From: Candidatus Kaiserbacteria bacterium RIFCSPLOWO2_01_FULL_51_21
Lineage (GTDB): Bacteria > Patescibacteriota > Minisyncoccia > Phycocordibacterales > 2-01-FULL-51-21
DNA length: 38,205 bases
Reading direction: 5' to 3'
Assembly: GCA_001781435.1 (NCBI GenBank)
Contig: MFLV01000023.1
Span: forward strand, 11,191 to 49,395
Shown here: positions 15,079 through 21,071 of the stretch, one piece after another
How positions within the stretch are numbered: position 1 is the first letter of the stretch
Layout of the letters: each line of letters opens with the position of its first letter
Made by a program: the position numbers and the translations under genes
Notes under the pieces: model-generated
Seen by the model: only the letters and a program-made list of their open reading frames with translations
Databases searched by the model: none
What the model was told of the DNA's origin: nothing

Positions 15079-15303
15079 TCAACTGTCCAGATGAACTGTT
15101 GAGACAGAATCGAGAAAATTGCAATGGCGAATCATCCGCCGGGCCACTTCGAAGCAGATAATCGCACATACTGCCAGAAAGCCACCCGCCATCCACGCTT
15201 GTATGGCCCCAAGTATCAGAGCCATAATGATGGCAACTATTGCCAGTCCGACGAGGTACCGTGCGCGAATCCTATGGTACCTTGTGAAGGTTGTGAGCTG
15301 CAT
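15079..15303 (-). CDS. Small membrane protein, unknown
   Basis: The family is not recognised. The 74-residue product starts MQLTTFTRYHRIRARYLVGL. Two closely spaced hydrophobic segments (~18-36, VGLAIVAIIMALILGAIQAW, and ~38-52, AGGFLAVCAIICFEVA) form a probable helical hairpin, flanked by arginines on both sides. The start was chosen because GGAGAGG lies 4 nt upstream of this ATG; an in-frame start at 15,339 has none. It is in the direction of rpsG and separated from it by a bidirectional terminator. Confidence 0.55.
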   Translation of the reverse strand: MQLTTFTRYHRIRARYLVGLAIVAIIMALILGAIQAWMAGGFLAVCAIICFEVARRMIRHCNFLDSVSTVHLDS

Positions 15304-15357
15304 GGTGCCTCTCCTTATTAAGCTTCCCTTATTCAACAATTTTGAAAGCTAAAATGC

Positions 15358-15383
15358 AAACAGCTCACCCAGGTGAGCTGTTT
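15358..15383. terminator. Bidirectional terminator after rpsG
   Basis: AAACAGCTCACC (15,358-15,369) pairs fully with GGTGAGCTGTTT (15,372-15,383), loop CA. On the minus strand it ends the rpsL-rpsG unit. Confidence 0.8.
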
Positions 15384-15424
15384 AATCCCTCACATTCGTT
15401 CGAGATGATTTTGGTCTACCAAAA

Positions 15425-15892
15425 TCACCAAGCGAAGTGGGCAAATGCTTTGTTGGCTTCCGCCATGCGATGAGTATCTTCTTTCTTCTTGAAAGCGGCT
15501 CCCTCGTTGTTTGAAGCCGCAATGATCTCGTCGGCAAGTTTTTTATGCATCGGCACGCCTTTCTTTGAAAGGGCAGCCGCAATGAGCCAGCGATAAGCGA
15601 GGGAGAGACGGCGTTCAGGCCTAACTTCGCGCGGCACTTGATAGTTGGCGCCTCCCACCCGGCGTGAACGCACTTCAACGGCGGGGCTCACATTTTTTAC
15701 TGCCGCTTCAAAAACGGGAAGTGGATCGCCTTTTGTCTTTTCCTTTATTTCGGAGAATGCGCCATAGACAATTTTCCGAGCAGCGCTTTTGTTGCCCTTC
15801 TTCATGATGTAATTGATGAACTTTGTCACCTTCACCGAGTTGTAGGTTACATCAGGAGAGAGTCCGTGTTTTTTCTTCAGCTTCCTTCTCAT
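15425..15892 (-). CDS. rpsG: 30S ribosomal protein S7
   Basis: S7 nucleates assembly of the 30S head and contacts the E site. The 155-residue product starts [20 protein letters not shown]. It contains [20 protein letters not shown], the hairpin [40 protein letters not shown], and a C-terminus [13 protein letters not shown] as in most S7 (AFAHYRW). Length is normal. The upstream gap to rpsL consists of a TTCGTAATTC-type spacer repeat. No Shine-Dalgarno site is seen before the ATG. Confidence 0.97.
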   Translation of the reverse strand: MRRKLKKKHGLSPDVTYNSVKVTKFINYIMKKGNKSAARKIVYGAFSEIKEKTKGDPLPVFEAAVKNVSPAVEVRSRRVGGANYQVPREVRPERRLSLAYRWLIAAALSKKGVPMHKKLADEIIAASNNEGAAFKKKEDTHRMAEANKAFAHFAW

Positions 15893-15898
15893 TTCTTA

Positions 15899-15951
15899 TT
15901 TGTAATTCTTAATTCGTACTTCGTTATTCATGATTCCTGCTTCTTGATTCC
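15899..15951. repeat. Short-unit spacer repeat (TTCGTAATTC type)
   Basis: The rpsG-rpsL gap is made of tandem variants: TTGTAATTCTTAATTCG, TACTTCGTTATTCATGATTC, CTGCTTCTTGATTCC. It is one-armed compared with the inverted copies at 4,549 and 33,364. The right edge touches the rpsL stop codon. Confidence 0.65.
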
Positions 15952-16358
15952 TATTTTGGCCGCTTGGCTCCGTAGGAGCTCCGGCTTGTGCGACGGTTTT
16001 CAACGCCGGCGGCATCGAGCTTGCCGCGGACAATGGTGTAGCGAACGCCGATGTCTTTCACGCGCCCACCGCGAAGTATCACTACCGCGTGTTCCTGAAG
16101 ATTGTGGCCGATGCCCGGAATGTAGGCGGTCACTTCCATACCGTTCGTGAGCCGTACACGAGCAATCTTCCGGACTGCAGAGTTCGGCTTTTTCGGCGTC
16201 TTGGTCGTCACTTTTGTACACACTCCGCGCTTGAAAGGCGAAGGGTAGAAGGTCGGACGGTTTTCAAGCGAATTAAAGCCGCGCGAAAGGGCCACGACTT
16301 TTGACTTGCGTTTTACAATCTTTCTCTTTCGCTTAATTAATTGGTTTATGGTGGACAT
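15951..16358 (-). CDS. rpsL: 30S ribosomal protein S12
   Basis: S12 is at the decoding centre. The 135-residue product starts [20 protein letters not shown] and carries [20 protein letters not shown], with the lysine of KKPNSA where streptomycin-resistance mutations occur in other species, and [20 protein letters not shown] followed by RVKD and [12 protein letters not shown], the second resistance region. Usual PNSALRK reads PNSAVRK here. The first gene of the str block, with a TTGCAT-17-TAGAGT promoter that overlaps the end of the M50 protease gene. Confidence 0.97.
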   Translation of the reverse strand: MSTINQLIKRKRKIVKRKSKVVALSRGFNSLENRPTFYPSPFKRGVCTKVTTKTPKKPNSAVRKIARVRLTNGMEVTAYIPGIGHNLQEHAVVILRGGRVKDIGVRYTIVRGKLDAAGVENRRTSRSSYGAKRPK

Positions 16359-16370
16359 CCTAATTCAAAA

Positions 16371-16385
16371 GGCGGCTTAACCGCC
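16371..16385 (-). promoter_or_regulatory. Hairpin in the rpsL leader
   Basis: GGCGG (16,371-16,375) pairs with CCGCC (16,381-16,385); on the minus strand it is followed by TTTTGAATT. It could be a weak terminator/attenuator between the promoter and the rpsL ATG (16,358). Confidence 0.4.
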
Positions 16386-16394
16386 ATTGCGGAC

Positions 16395-16423
16395 ACTCTA
16401 CTACACCGATTCTAAGGATGCAA
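16395..16423 (-). promoter_or_regulatory. rpsL promoter
   Basis: The minus strand reads TTGCAT (16,418-16,423), 17 bp, TAGAGT (16,395-16,400). The -35 hexamer lies within the last codons of the upstream M50 protease gene and is the same hexamer as at fusA. Confidence 0.5.
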
Positions 16424-17047
16424 CCCAGTGATGAGCTCGAAAAGAAAACCGACAGCTGCAGAAAAAATCGGAAAAAAGATATACCCAAAAAGGAGAAAAA
16501 AGAGAAGGAGCCCTAGGAGACCAAAGCTCGCGACGCGTTCGCCGAAGTCGATAAAGACGCGCTGTAAGCGGTAGGGCAGGAGCACCGCGAGCACTTTCGA
16601 GCCGTCAATCGGCGGAATAGGAATAAGGTTGAAGATCGCGAGCATGAGGTTATAAATGACAACCACACTCGCAAGCGAGATGAATGACGGAGGTAGAGCC
16701 GTACCCACAAACCGAATAAGAAGTCCGAAAATAATCGCAAGCAAGAGATTAATGCCTGGACCAGCAAGCGCAACAAGCGCTTCCCCCCGCTTCCCCCGTA
16801 AATTGTAAGGGTTATAGGGAACCGGCTTTGCCCAGCCAAACACGACACCGGCATGGGTCAACACGAGGAGCGCAGGCAAAAGCACTGACCCAAACAAGTC
16901 AACATGTTTTATTGGGTTAAGCGTAAGACGTCCGGCAAGGCGCGCAGTCGGGTCGCCAAGCCAATTGGCAACGACGCCATGCATCACCTCGTGAATGACG
17001 ATTGAAAAAATAAGAATGACAAGACCGAAAAATACGTCGAGTTGCAT
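16412..17047 (-). CDS. M50-family site-2 protease-like membrane metalloprotease
   Basis: The family cleaves transmembrane substrates in the membrane. The 211-residue product is almost entirely hydrophobic, with about five transmembrane segments. The zinc site HEVMH (H19-E20-x-x-H23) lies in the first segment, and the third ligand in the NLIPIPPIDGSKV motif (Asp of PxDG, ~residue 148). A GWAKPVPYNPYNLR loop after the second segment is typical of compact bacterial and archaeal M50 proteins without PDZ or CBS domains. Substrate unknown. It lies upstream of rpsL on the same strand; its own start is next to the GTTAGC-type spacer. Confidence 0.88.
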   Translation of the reverse strand: MQLDVFFGLVILIFSIVIHEVMHGVVANWLGDPTARLAGRLTLNPIKHVDLFGSVLLPALLVLTHAGVVFGWAKPVPYNPYNLRGKRGEALVALAGPGINLLLAIIFGLLIRFVGTALPPSFISLASVVVIYNLMLAIFNLIPIPPIDGSKVLAVLLPYRLQRVFIDFGERVASFGLLGLLLFFLLFGYIFFPIFSAAVGFLFELITGLHP

Positions 17048-17168
17048 GGGAGCTTCATTAGTTGTTAGCTGCGTTAGCAGTTAGCGTAATACGAAAAATT
17101 GCAAAAGTATATGGATATGCTACCATGCCTTGCTAACGAAGCTAAAAGCTAATTGCTAAAGAAGCTAA
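17047..17168. repeat. Inverted short-unit spacer repeat (GTTAGC type)
   Basis: The left arm has TTAGTTGTTAGCTGCGTTAG and CAGTTAGCG. The right arm has TTGCTAACGAAGCTAAAAGC and TAATTGCTAAAGAAGCTAAT. The ~35-nt middle contains the possible rpmB promoter. Same sequence type as 10,433-10,515. It fills the gap between two divergent genes (M50 protease and rpmB). Confidence 0.7.
17099..17126 (+). promoter_or_regulatory. Possible rpmB promoter
   Basis: TTGCAA (17,099-17,104), 16 bp, TACCAT (17,121-17,126) on the plus strand, in the loop between the two arms of the spacer repeat. Four of six consensus positions in each hexamer. Confidence 0.35.
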
Positions 17169-17172
17169 TCCT

Positions 17173-17415
17173 ATGGCCAAAATTTGTCCCGTCACTAAAA
17201 AAACCTCGCAAGTCGGAGGCGGCTACAGCAATCGCACGCGTGCGACGCAATACAACCCTATCGGCAAAACCCGCCGGCAAGTGAATCTTCAAAAAAAGCG
17301 GATTTATATTCCGGAGCTTAAGAAACATATCATTGTCCGCATCTCTACCAAGGGGCTTAAAACCATCAGTAAGAACGGCGCCTACGCAACGCTCAAAAAA
17401 GCGGGAGTGATCTAA
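17173..17415 (+). CDS. rpmB: 50S ribosomal protein L28
   Basis: L28 is a small 50S protein near the E site. The 80-residue product starts MAKICPVTKKTSQVGGGYSN (family: x-C-x-(V/I)-TGK-x(3)-GN-x-(V/R)SH). It continues with NPIGKTRRQVNLQKKRIYIP and VRISTKGLKTISKNGAYATL, matching L28 in order and length. It is the only r-protein here outside the large block and on the plus strand. Its TAA stop overlaps the TAG stop of the convergent metallo-hydrolase gene by 2 nt, so there is no room for a terminator between them. Confidence 0.88.
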   Translation: MAKICPVTKKTSQVGGGYSNRTRATQYNPIGKTRRQVNLQKKRIYIPELKKHIIVRISTKGLKTISKNGAYATLKKAGVI

Positions 17416-18272
17416 AAATTCCCAATTTCTGTCTGAACACCGTCAGAGCGCATAATAATCGTTCCCTCCTCGCCCGTGCGAAAAATTCTTACGCCGAATT
17501 TTGAAAGCGTGTCGAGAGTCTCTTGATGCGGATGACCATAACGATTGTCCTTGCCGAGGGATATGACCGCGTACTCTGGCGCAACTGCCGCGATAAAGCC
17601 AGCGCCCGTTGAAGTGCGCGAGCCGTGATGTCCAACTTTGAGTACATCGCTTTTGAGCTCCGTAGGATCAATCGCGAGTAAATGATTTTCTACCTTTTGT
17701 GTCGCATCTCCGGTAAGTAATACTTCGGTTTCGCCATAGACGAGCCGCATGACGATTGAACCATTGTTCGGTGTCTCAGTTGAAACATCGAGGTCGGGAA
17801 AAAGAATTTTCAGATATGCTTCGCCACCGAGATCAACGACTTGTCCGCGGCGCGCGAGCACGCGCGTCGCTCCCTCTGCCGTCACCTCCTTTTCAAATTC
17901 CGGATACATCTGCGATTTCCCCACCGTTCCCGGCTCCATCACGGTTGCGATTTCATATTGCTTCAGCACATCTAAAAATCCGGCAAAGTGGTCCTGGTCA
18001 GGGTTGGTGAGGATAAGCATATCAATCGTGCGGTCATACAGCGGCATTACTTTCCCAAGTTCCTGCAACACCTTTGCGTTCGGTCCTCCATCAATGAGTA
18101 CCTGATTCCCCGCGGGTGACTCGATAAAAATAGAATCGCCCTGTCCGATGTCAAAGAAGACAACCGTAAGTCCTTGCGGCTTTTCGGCGAAAACTGCGTA
18201 GTAGATGAACGCATTCGCAATGAAAAGAGCAAGTACCAAATACCATCTGATATGCCGTCGCACACGTTCCAT
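17412..18272 (-). CDS. ComEC-type metallo-beta-lactamase fold hydrolase (detached domain)
   Basis: The 286-residue product has an N-terminal membrane anchor (~10-28) then an extracytoplasmic metallo-beta-lactamase domain. FFDIGQGDSIFIESPAGNQV (39-58) matches the VGQGD start of the ComEC/Rec2 C-terminal domain. The metal motif reads TNPDQDHFAG (89-98), with Asn at the first His position of HxHxDH. LLTGDA (185-190) and KVGHHGSRTST (212-222) supply other ligands. In other bacteria this domain is fused to the ComEC channel; here the channel (21,072-22,559) lacks it. Likely nucleic-acid or nucleotide hydrolase in DNA uptake (inference). TATACT lies 6 nt before the ATG (leaderless). Confidence 0.85.
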   Translation of the reverse strand: MERVRRHIRWYLVLALFIANAFIYYAVFAEKPQGLTVVFFDIGQGDSIFIESPAGNQVLIDGGPNAKVLQELGKVMPLYDRTIDMLILTNPDQDHFAGFLDVLKQYEIATVMEPGTVGKSQMYPEFEKEVTAEGATRVLARRGQVVDLGGEAYLKILFPDLDVSTETPNNGSIVMRLVYGETEVLLTGDATQKVENHLLAIDPTELKSDVLKVGHHGSRTSTGAGFIAAVAPEYAVISLGKDNRYGHPHQETLDTLSKFGVRIFRTGEEGTIIMRSDGVQTEIGNF

Positions 18273-18278
18273 GCAAAT

Positions 18279-18284
18279 AGTATA
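18279..18284 (-). promoter_or_regulatory. -10 box of the metallo-hydrolase gene (leaderless start)
   Basis: The minus strand reads TATACT, then ATTTGC, then ATG (18,272). The expected start site coincides with the start codon. Confidence 0.5.
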
Positions 18285-18314
18285 TCCCGTATCTCCCCAC
18301 CTAATGAGCGAAAC

Positions 18315-18351
18315 GAAACCATTTGATATATCAAATGGCCACTTTGGTTTC
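18315..18351. terminator. Palindromic hairpin after the histidine phosphatase gene
   Basis: CCATTTGATATATCAAATGG (18,319-18,338) is a perfect loopless palindrome centred on GATATATC. An alternative outer stem is GAAACC/GGTTTC (18,315-18,320 with 18,346-18,351). It lies 3 nt after the stop codon of the minus-strand gene, as expected for a terminator. Confidence 0.6.
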
Positions 18352-18353
18352 CG

Positions 18354-18878
18354 TTAGTATTCAATGATTCGATACTGGCCGCGCTTCAAATTGCCCTCGT
18401 AACCAAGTTCCATAAGTAACGTGTTGAATCCTGTACCATGCCCGACAAGAAGAAGTGTTTCTCCGGGGTGCCGGAGAGCATATTCATCGAGTGCGGTCCG
18501 GTGTCGAGCAATAACATCTTCTTGTAGTTCCCCTCCAAAAGCACGATGGTTATAGGAACCCTCGGAATAGTGCAAAATGCCATACTGCTCAAAAGCCTCC
18601 TGTCGAGTGATTCCATCCAAACTTCCAAACGAACATTCGCGCAAGCGCGCGTCGAGATGCACTGGCGCGCCGAGAAACGAGGCAACGATGTCCGCAGTTT
18701 GCGCCGCGCGTTTCAAGTCAGAACTTATAATCCGATGAATGCTAAGCGGCACAAGCTCTTCGGCAAGCGCGCGAGCTTGTGCTTTGCCGTTTTCATTAAT
18801 TTCAGTATCGGTGTGCCCTTGGAGCCGGTTCTCGACATTCCAATCGGTCTCGGCATGGCGGATGAGGATGAATTTCAT
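18354..18878 (-). CDS. Histidine phosphatase (phosphoglycerate mutase-like) family protein
   Basis: The 174-residue product starts MKFILIRHAETDWNVENRLQ, with the RHG-type motif R7-H8-A-E; His8 would be phosphorylated. GHTDTEINENGKAQARALAE and ISSDLKRAAQTADIV are standard for the cofactor-dependent PGM / broad phosphatase branch. ECSFGSLDG supplies the acid residue, and LLLVGHGTG (~141-149) the second catalytic His. At 174 residues it is shorter than GpmA (~230-250), so a CobC/PhoE-like phosphatase is more likely than a glycolytic mutase. A TATATA -10-like hexamer is 6 nt before the ATG, together with AAGGA. Confidence 0.85.
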   Translation of the reverse strand: MKFILIRHAETDWNVENRLQGHTDTEINENGKAQARALAEELVPLSIHRIISSDLKRAAQTADIVASFLGAPVHLDARLRECSFGSLDGITRQEAFEQYGILHYSEGSYNHRAFGGELQEDVIARHRTALDEYALRHPGETLLLVGHGTGFNTLLMELGYEGNLKRGQYRIIEY

Positions 18879-18917
18879 ATTCCTTATATAACAGAAGAAC
18901 CAGCTAAAAAGAAATCG

Positions 18918-18943
18918 CCCGAGGCACACTTGTGCGCTTCGGG
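18918..18943 (-). terminator. Terminator of the desaturase gene
   Basis: CCCGA (18,918-18,922)/TCGGG (18,939-18,943) with inner GCACA/TGTGC; on the minus strand it is followed by CGATTTCTTTTTAG. Confidence 0.6.
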
Positions 18944-18968
18944 ACGATGAAGTTGCTGCAAGACGTTT

Positions 18969-19862
18969 CTATGCCGTTGCTGTCTGGCGTAGCAGGGCGG
19001 CTCGTTTTTGTACGACCTCTTCGGGAACCCGTCTGAGGTCGTAGGCAAGCTTGACCTTGGAGCAGAGCCAGATGGCCCACTTCCCGAAATCGAGCGCCCA
19101 CCAGCGCGGGTCAATGCGACAATCGTCCGGCGCAACGTGGTGGCGACCGTGATCGGTTCCTTCGCCTGCGGTAAGTGGCCCGAGCCATGCATTGCTACGG
19201 CCCGTGCCAACACCGTATCGACTCTTCCCGAAGTAGTGGGCGACGGAATTAATGCTCCAGGTCGTGTGGTACTGGACCACGAGACGCAGAAACCCGCCGA
19301 CTAAAAATCCGCCGACCCAATCGCCCCACAAGGCACCAAGACCTGTCGGTAACCCGAAGCCAACCAGCGCACCGAGCCACACGTGATTCCTCTGTTGCCA
19401 CACGAGGATTGGTTTTCTCATGAGTTTTCGGGCACTCGGGGGCACTTGTCTCGTGGAGTACAGATGCCAGATGCAGTGAGCCCACCAAAAACCATGCAGG
19501 ACCGAGTACGGATCCCTCGGAGTGTCGGTGTACTTATGGTGGTCTATGTGATGACCGCTCCACCACGGGATACCGTCCTGCATTGCACCTGGATTCACCA
19601 CAGCGATGCCTAACTCGAGCGCGCGAGACGCCTTGTAGGAATCGTGAGAGTAGAGCCGATGAGGCCCCATGGTGATGGAGAGGTGAACGAGAAGGAACAG
19701 GAGTCCCGCCATCACCGCGGTATTGATACTGAAGTGGACATAGGCCATGTGCCAGATGGCGACTATCCCCGCCACATGGACGATGGTGAACCACGCGAGC
19801 AGGTCGTATCGAAACGGCCGCTCGCGCGCTGGATTGTACAAAGGCGATATGAGTTCCGCCAC
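18969..19862 (-). CDS. Membrane-bound fatty acid desaturase (delta-9 / acyl-lipid type)
   Basis: Introduces a double bond into acyl chains using O2 and a di-iron centre. From the preferred GTG start (GGGGAGG 6-7 nt upstream) the product is 297 residues. The three histidine boxes are HRLYSH (68-73), HHIDHHKYT (104-112), HGRHH (238-242), plus NSVAHYFG (His209), in the spacing of the stearoyl-CoA/acyl-lipid desaturase family, with four hydrophobic segments. The last box normally reads GE-x-(Y/W)HN-x-HH; here GEGTDHGRHH. An ATG further upstream (19,916) is in frame but lacks a ribosome site. Divergent from sodA. Patescibacteria rarely make fatty acids, so acquisition and action on scavenged lipids is likely (inference). 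Confidence 0.88.
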   Translation of the reverse strand: MAELISPLYNPARERPFRYDLLAWFTIVHVAGIVAIWHMAYVHFSINTAVMAGLLFLLVHLSITMGPHRLYSHDSYKASRALELGIAVVNPGAMQDGIPWWSGHHIDHHKYTDTPRDPYSVLHGFWWAHCIWHLYSTRQVPPSARKLMRKPILVWQQRNHVWLGALVGFGLPTGLGALWGDWVGGFLVGGFLRLVVQYHTTWSINSVAHYFGKSRYGVGTGRSNAWLGPLTAGEGTDHGRHHVAPDDCRIDPRWWALDFGKWAIWLCSKVKLAYDLRRVPEEVVQKRAALLRQTATA

Positions 19863-19932
19863 GGGCGACCTCCCCATTTGTGTTGCAGTTCTACTCCGAT
19901 AGTAACAATTCATCACAGAAACACAATTGCGC

Positions 19933-19938
19933 TATACT
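19933..19938 (+). promoter_or_regulatory. -10 box of sodA (leaderless start)
   Basis: TATACT is followed by ATCCGT and then the sodA ATG at 19,945. The -35 is weak (TTCATC, 19,909-19,914, 18 bp spacing). On the opposite strand TTGTGT-16 bp-TACTAT in the same gap can serve the desaturase. Confidence 0.55.
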
Positions 19939-19944
19939 ATCCGT

Positions 19945-20529
19945 ATGTACGAAGCGAAGAAATTCAACTTGCCCGAGCTTAAAGGGCTTTCGCAAAAACA
20001 GCTTGAGGTACACCTTGGGCTCTACGCGGGATATGTAAAATTTTTAAACACGCTTGAGCAGGTAATCGTTGATTTGAAAAAAGACGCGGAGAAAAATGCC
20101 TATGTCTTAGGTGAAGTGCAGCGCCGGAAGGGATTTGAATTTGATGGTATGCGCATGCATGAATACTACTTTGGAAGCATGGAGAATGGCGGAAGTGCGG
20201 TTGAGCCGAATGGAGAACTCACTAAGGCACTTGAGAAACAGTACGGAAGTTTTGACAATTGGACGGCAGAATTTAAAGCAACGGGCATGATGCGCGGCAT
20301 CGGCTGGGCAATCCTTTATTACGACCCCATGGGTAAACAATTCCACAACGCCTGGGTTACCGACCACGAACTTGGTCAACTTGCAGGACTTCCCATTATT
20401 CTTGCCATGGACATGTGGGAGCACGCTTTTATGGTGGACTATGTTCCTGCAGAAAAGAAAAATTACATCGAGGCATTTTTCTCAAACTTGAATTGGGAAA
20501 TACTCGAAGAACATTTTAAAGCAGTATGA
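19945..20529 (+). CDS. sodA: Superoxide dismutase, Fe/Mn type
   Basis: Converts superoxide to O2 and H2O2. The 194-residue product has the four metal ligands in order: His23 (LEVHLGLYAGYV), His72 (MRMHEYYFGS), Asp156 and His160 (MDMWEHAFMVDY). The C-terminal domain also has GIGWAILYYDP. The first helix lacks the usual HH-x(2)-HH cluster: the motif reads VHLGLYAGY, with Leu and Tyr at positions usually held by His residues. Metal (Fe or Mn) cannot be decided by eye. It begins 6 nt after TATACT, so the transcript is probably leaderless. A strong terminator follows. Divergent from an oxygen-using desaturase, fitting an oxygen-exposed niche. Confidence 0.9.
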   Translation: MYEAKKFNLPELKGLSQKQLEVHLGLYAGYVKFLNTLEQVIVDLKKDAEKNAYVLGEVQRRKGFEFDGMRMHEYYFGSMENGGSAVEPNGELTKALEKQYGSFDNWTAEFKATGMMRGIGWAILYYDPMGKQFHNAWVTDHELGQLAGLPIILAMDMWEHAFMVDYVPAEKKNYIEAFFSNLNWEILEEHFKAV

Positions 20530-20537
20530 AAAACAAA

Positions 20538-20560
20538 AGGGCCGCCCTGTTGGCGGCCCT
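20538..20560 (+). terminator. sodA terminator
   Basis: AGGGCCGCC (20,538-20,546) pairs with GGCGGCCCT (20,552-20,560), loop CTGTT, followed by TACTTTT. Confidence 0.8.
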
Positions 20561-20593
20561 TACTTTTCCGATCGGTTACCAACTGCGAAATCC

Positions 20594-20995
20594 CTACGGT
20601 TTGCGCTCGCGCGTCGGCAGCGGCCGACTGGTCTCGACAAGCACGCTCCACTCAGACTGGCGAACCATAATGAACTCGTTGGAGTCGAGGTAGTTGCTGA
20701 CCTGATGCTGACATTCGAAAGTATAGCCGATCCGACAACTCACCGTGAGATGGTAGTCATCCACGCGAATTGAATTGCTTGCAACGGATCGTTTATCCTT
20801 CTCGACCTCGGTAAAAGGATCCTCCTTGTGGACCTTAGAAGCCCTAGCTCTTGGGTCCTGCGGTACGTTGTAGGAATTCGGCCCTGGGTAAGGAATAGAA
20901 ATATCGAACCCTCCCGCAGTGCCAAACACCGCAATTCCAATTACGCTGGCGATCAATAGGCCGGAACCTGTGGACACAAGCCGTTTTTCTTTCAT
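20594..20995 (-). CDS. Hypothetical exported protein with N-terminal membrane segment
   Basis: The family is not recognised. The 133-residue product starts MKEKRLVSTGSGLLIASVIG, a positively charged N-terminus and a ~20-residue hydrophobic segment (~10-30) that could be a signal peptide or anchor. The rest is polar, with a Pro-rich linker (SIPYPGPNSYNVPQDPRA) and a C-terminal region with two cysteines (SCRIGYTFECQHQV, ten residues apart) that may form a disulfide outside the membrane. GGGGA lies ~8 nt before the ATG. It lies between convergent sodA and comEC on the comEC strand. Confidence 0.55.
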   Translation of the reverse strand: MKEKRLVSTGSGLLIASVIGIAVFGTAGGFDISIPYPGPNSYNVPQDPRARASKVHKEDPFTEVEKDKRSVASNSIRVDDYHLTVSCRIGYTFECQHQVSNYLDSNEFIMVRQSEWSVLVETSRPLPTRERKP

Positions 20996-21071
20996 CAGTG
21001 TTCCCCAAAAAATTAAGTAGAGGTTTTCTCTACTCTTCTATTTTGCATGGAATCACAAATAAGATAAAAAG

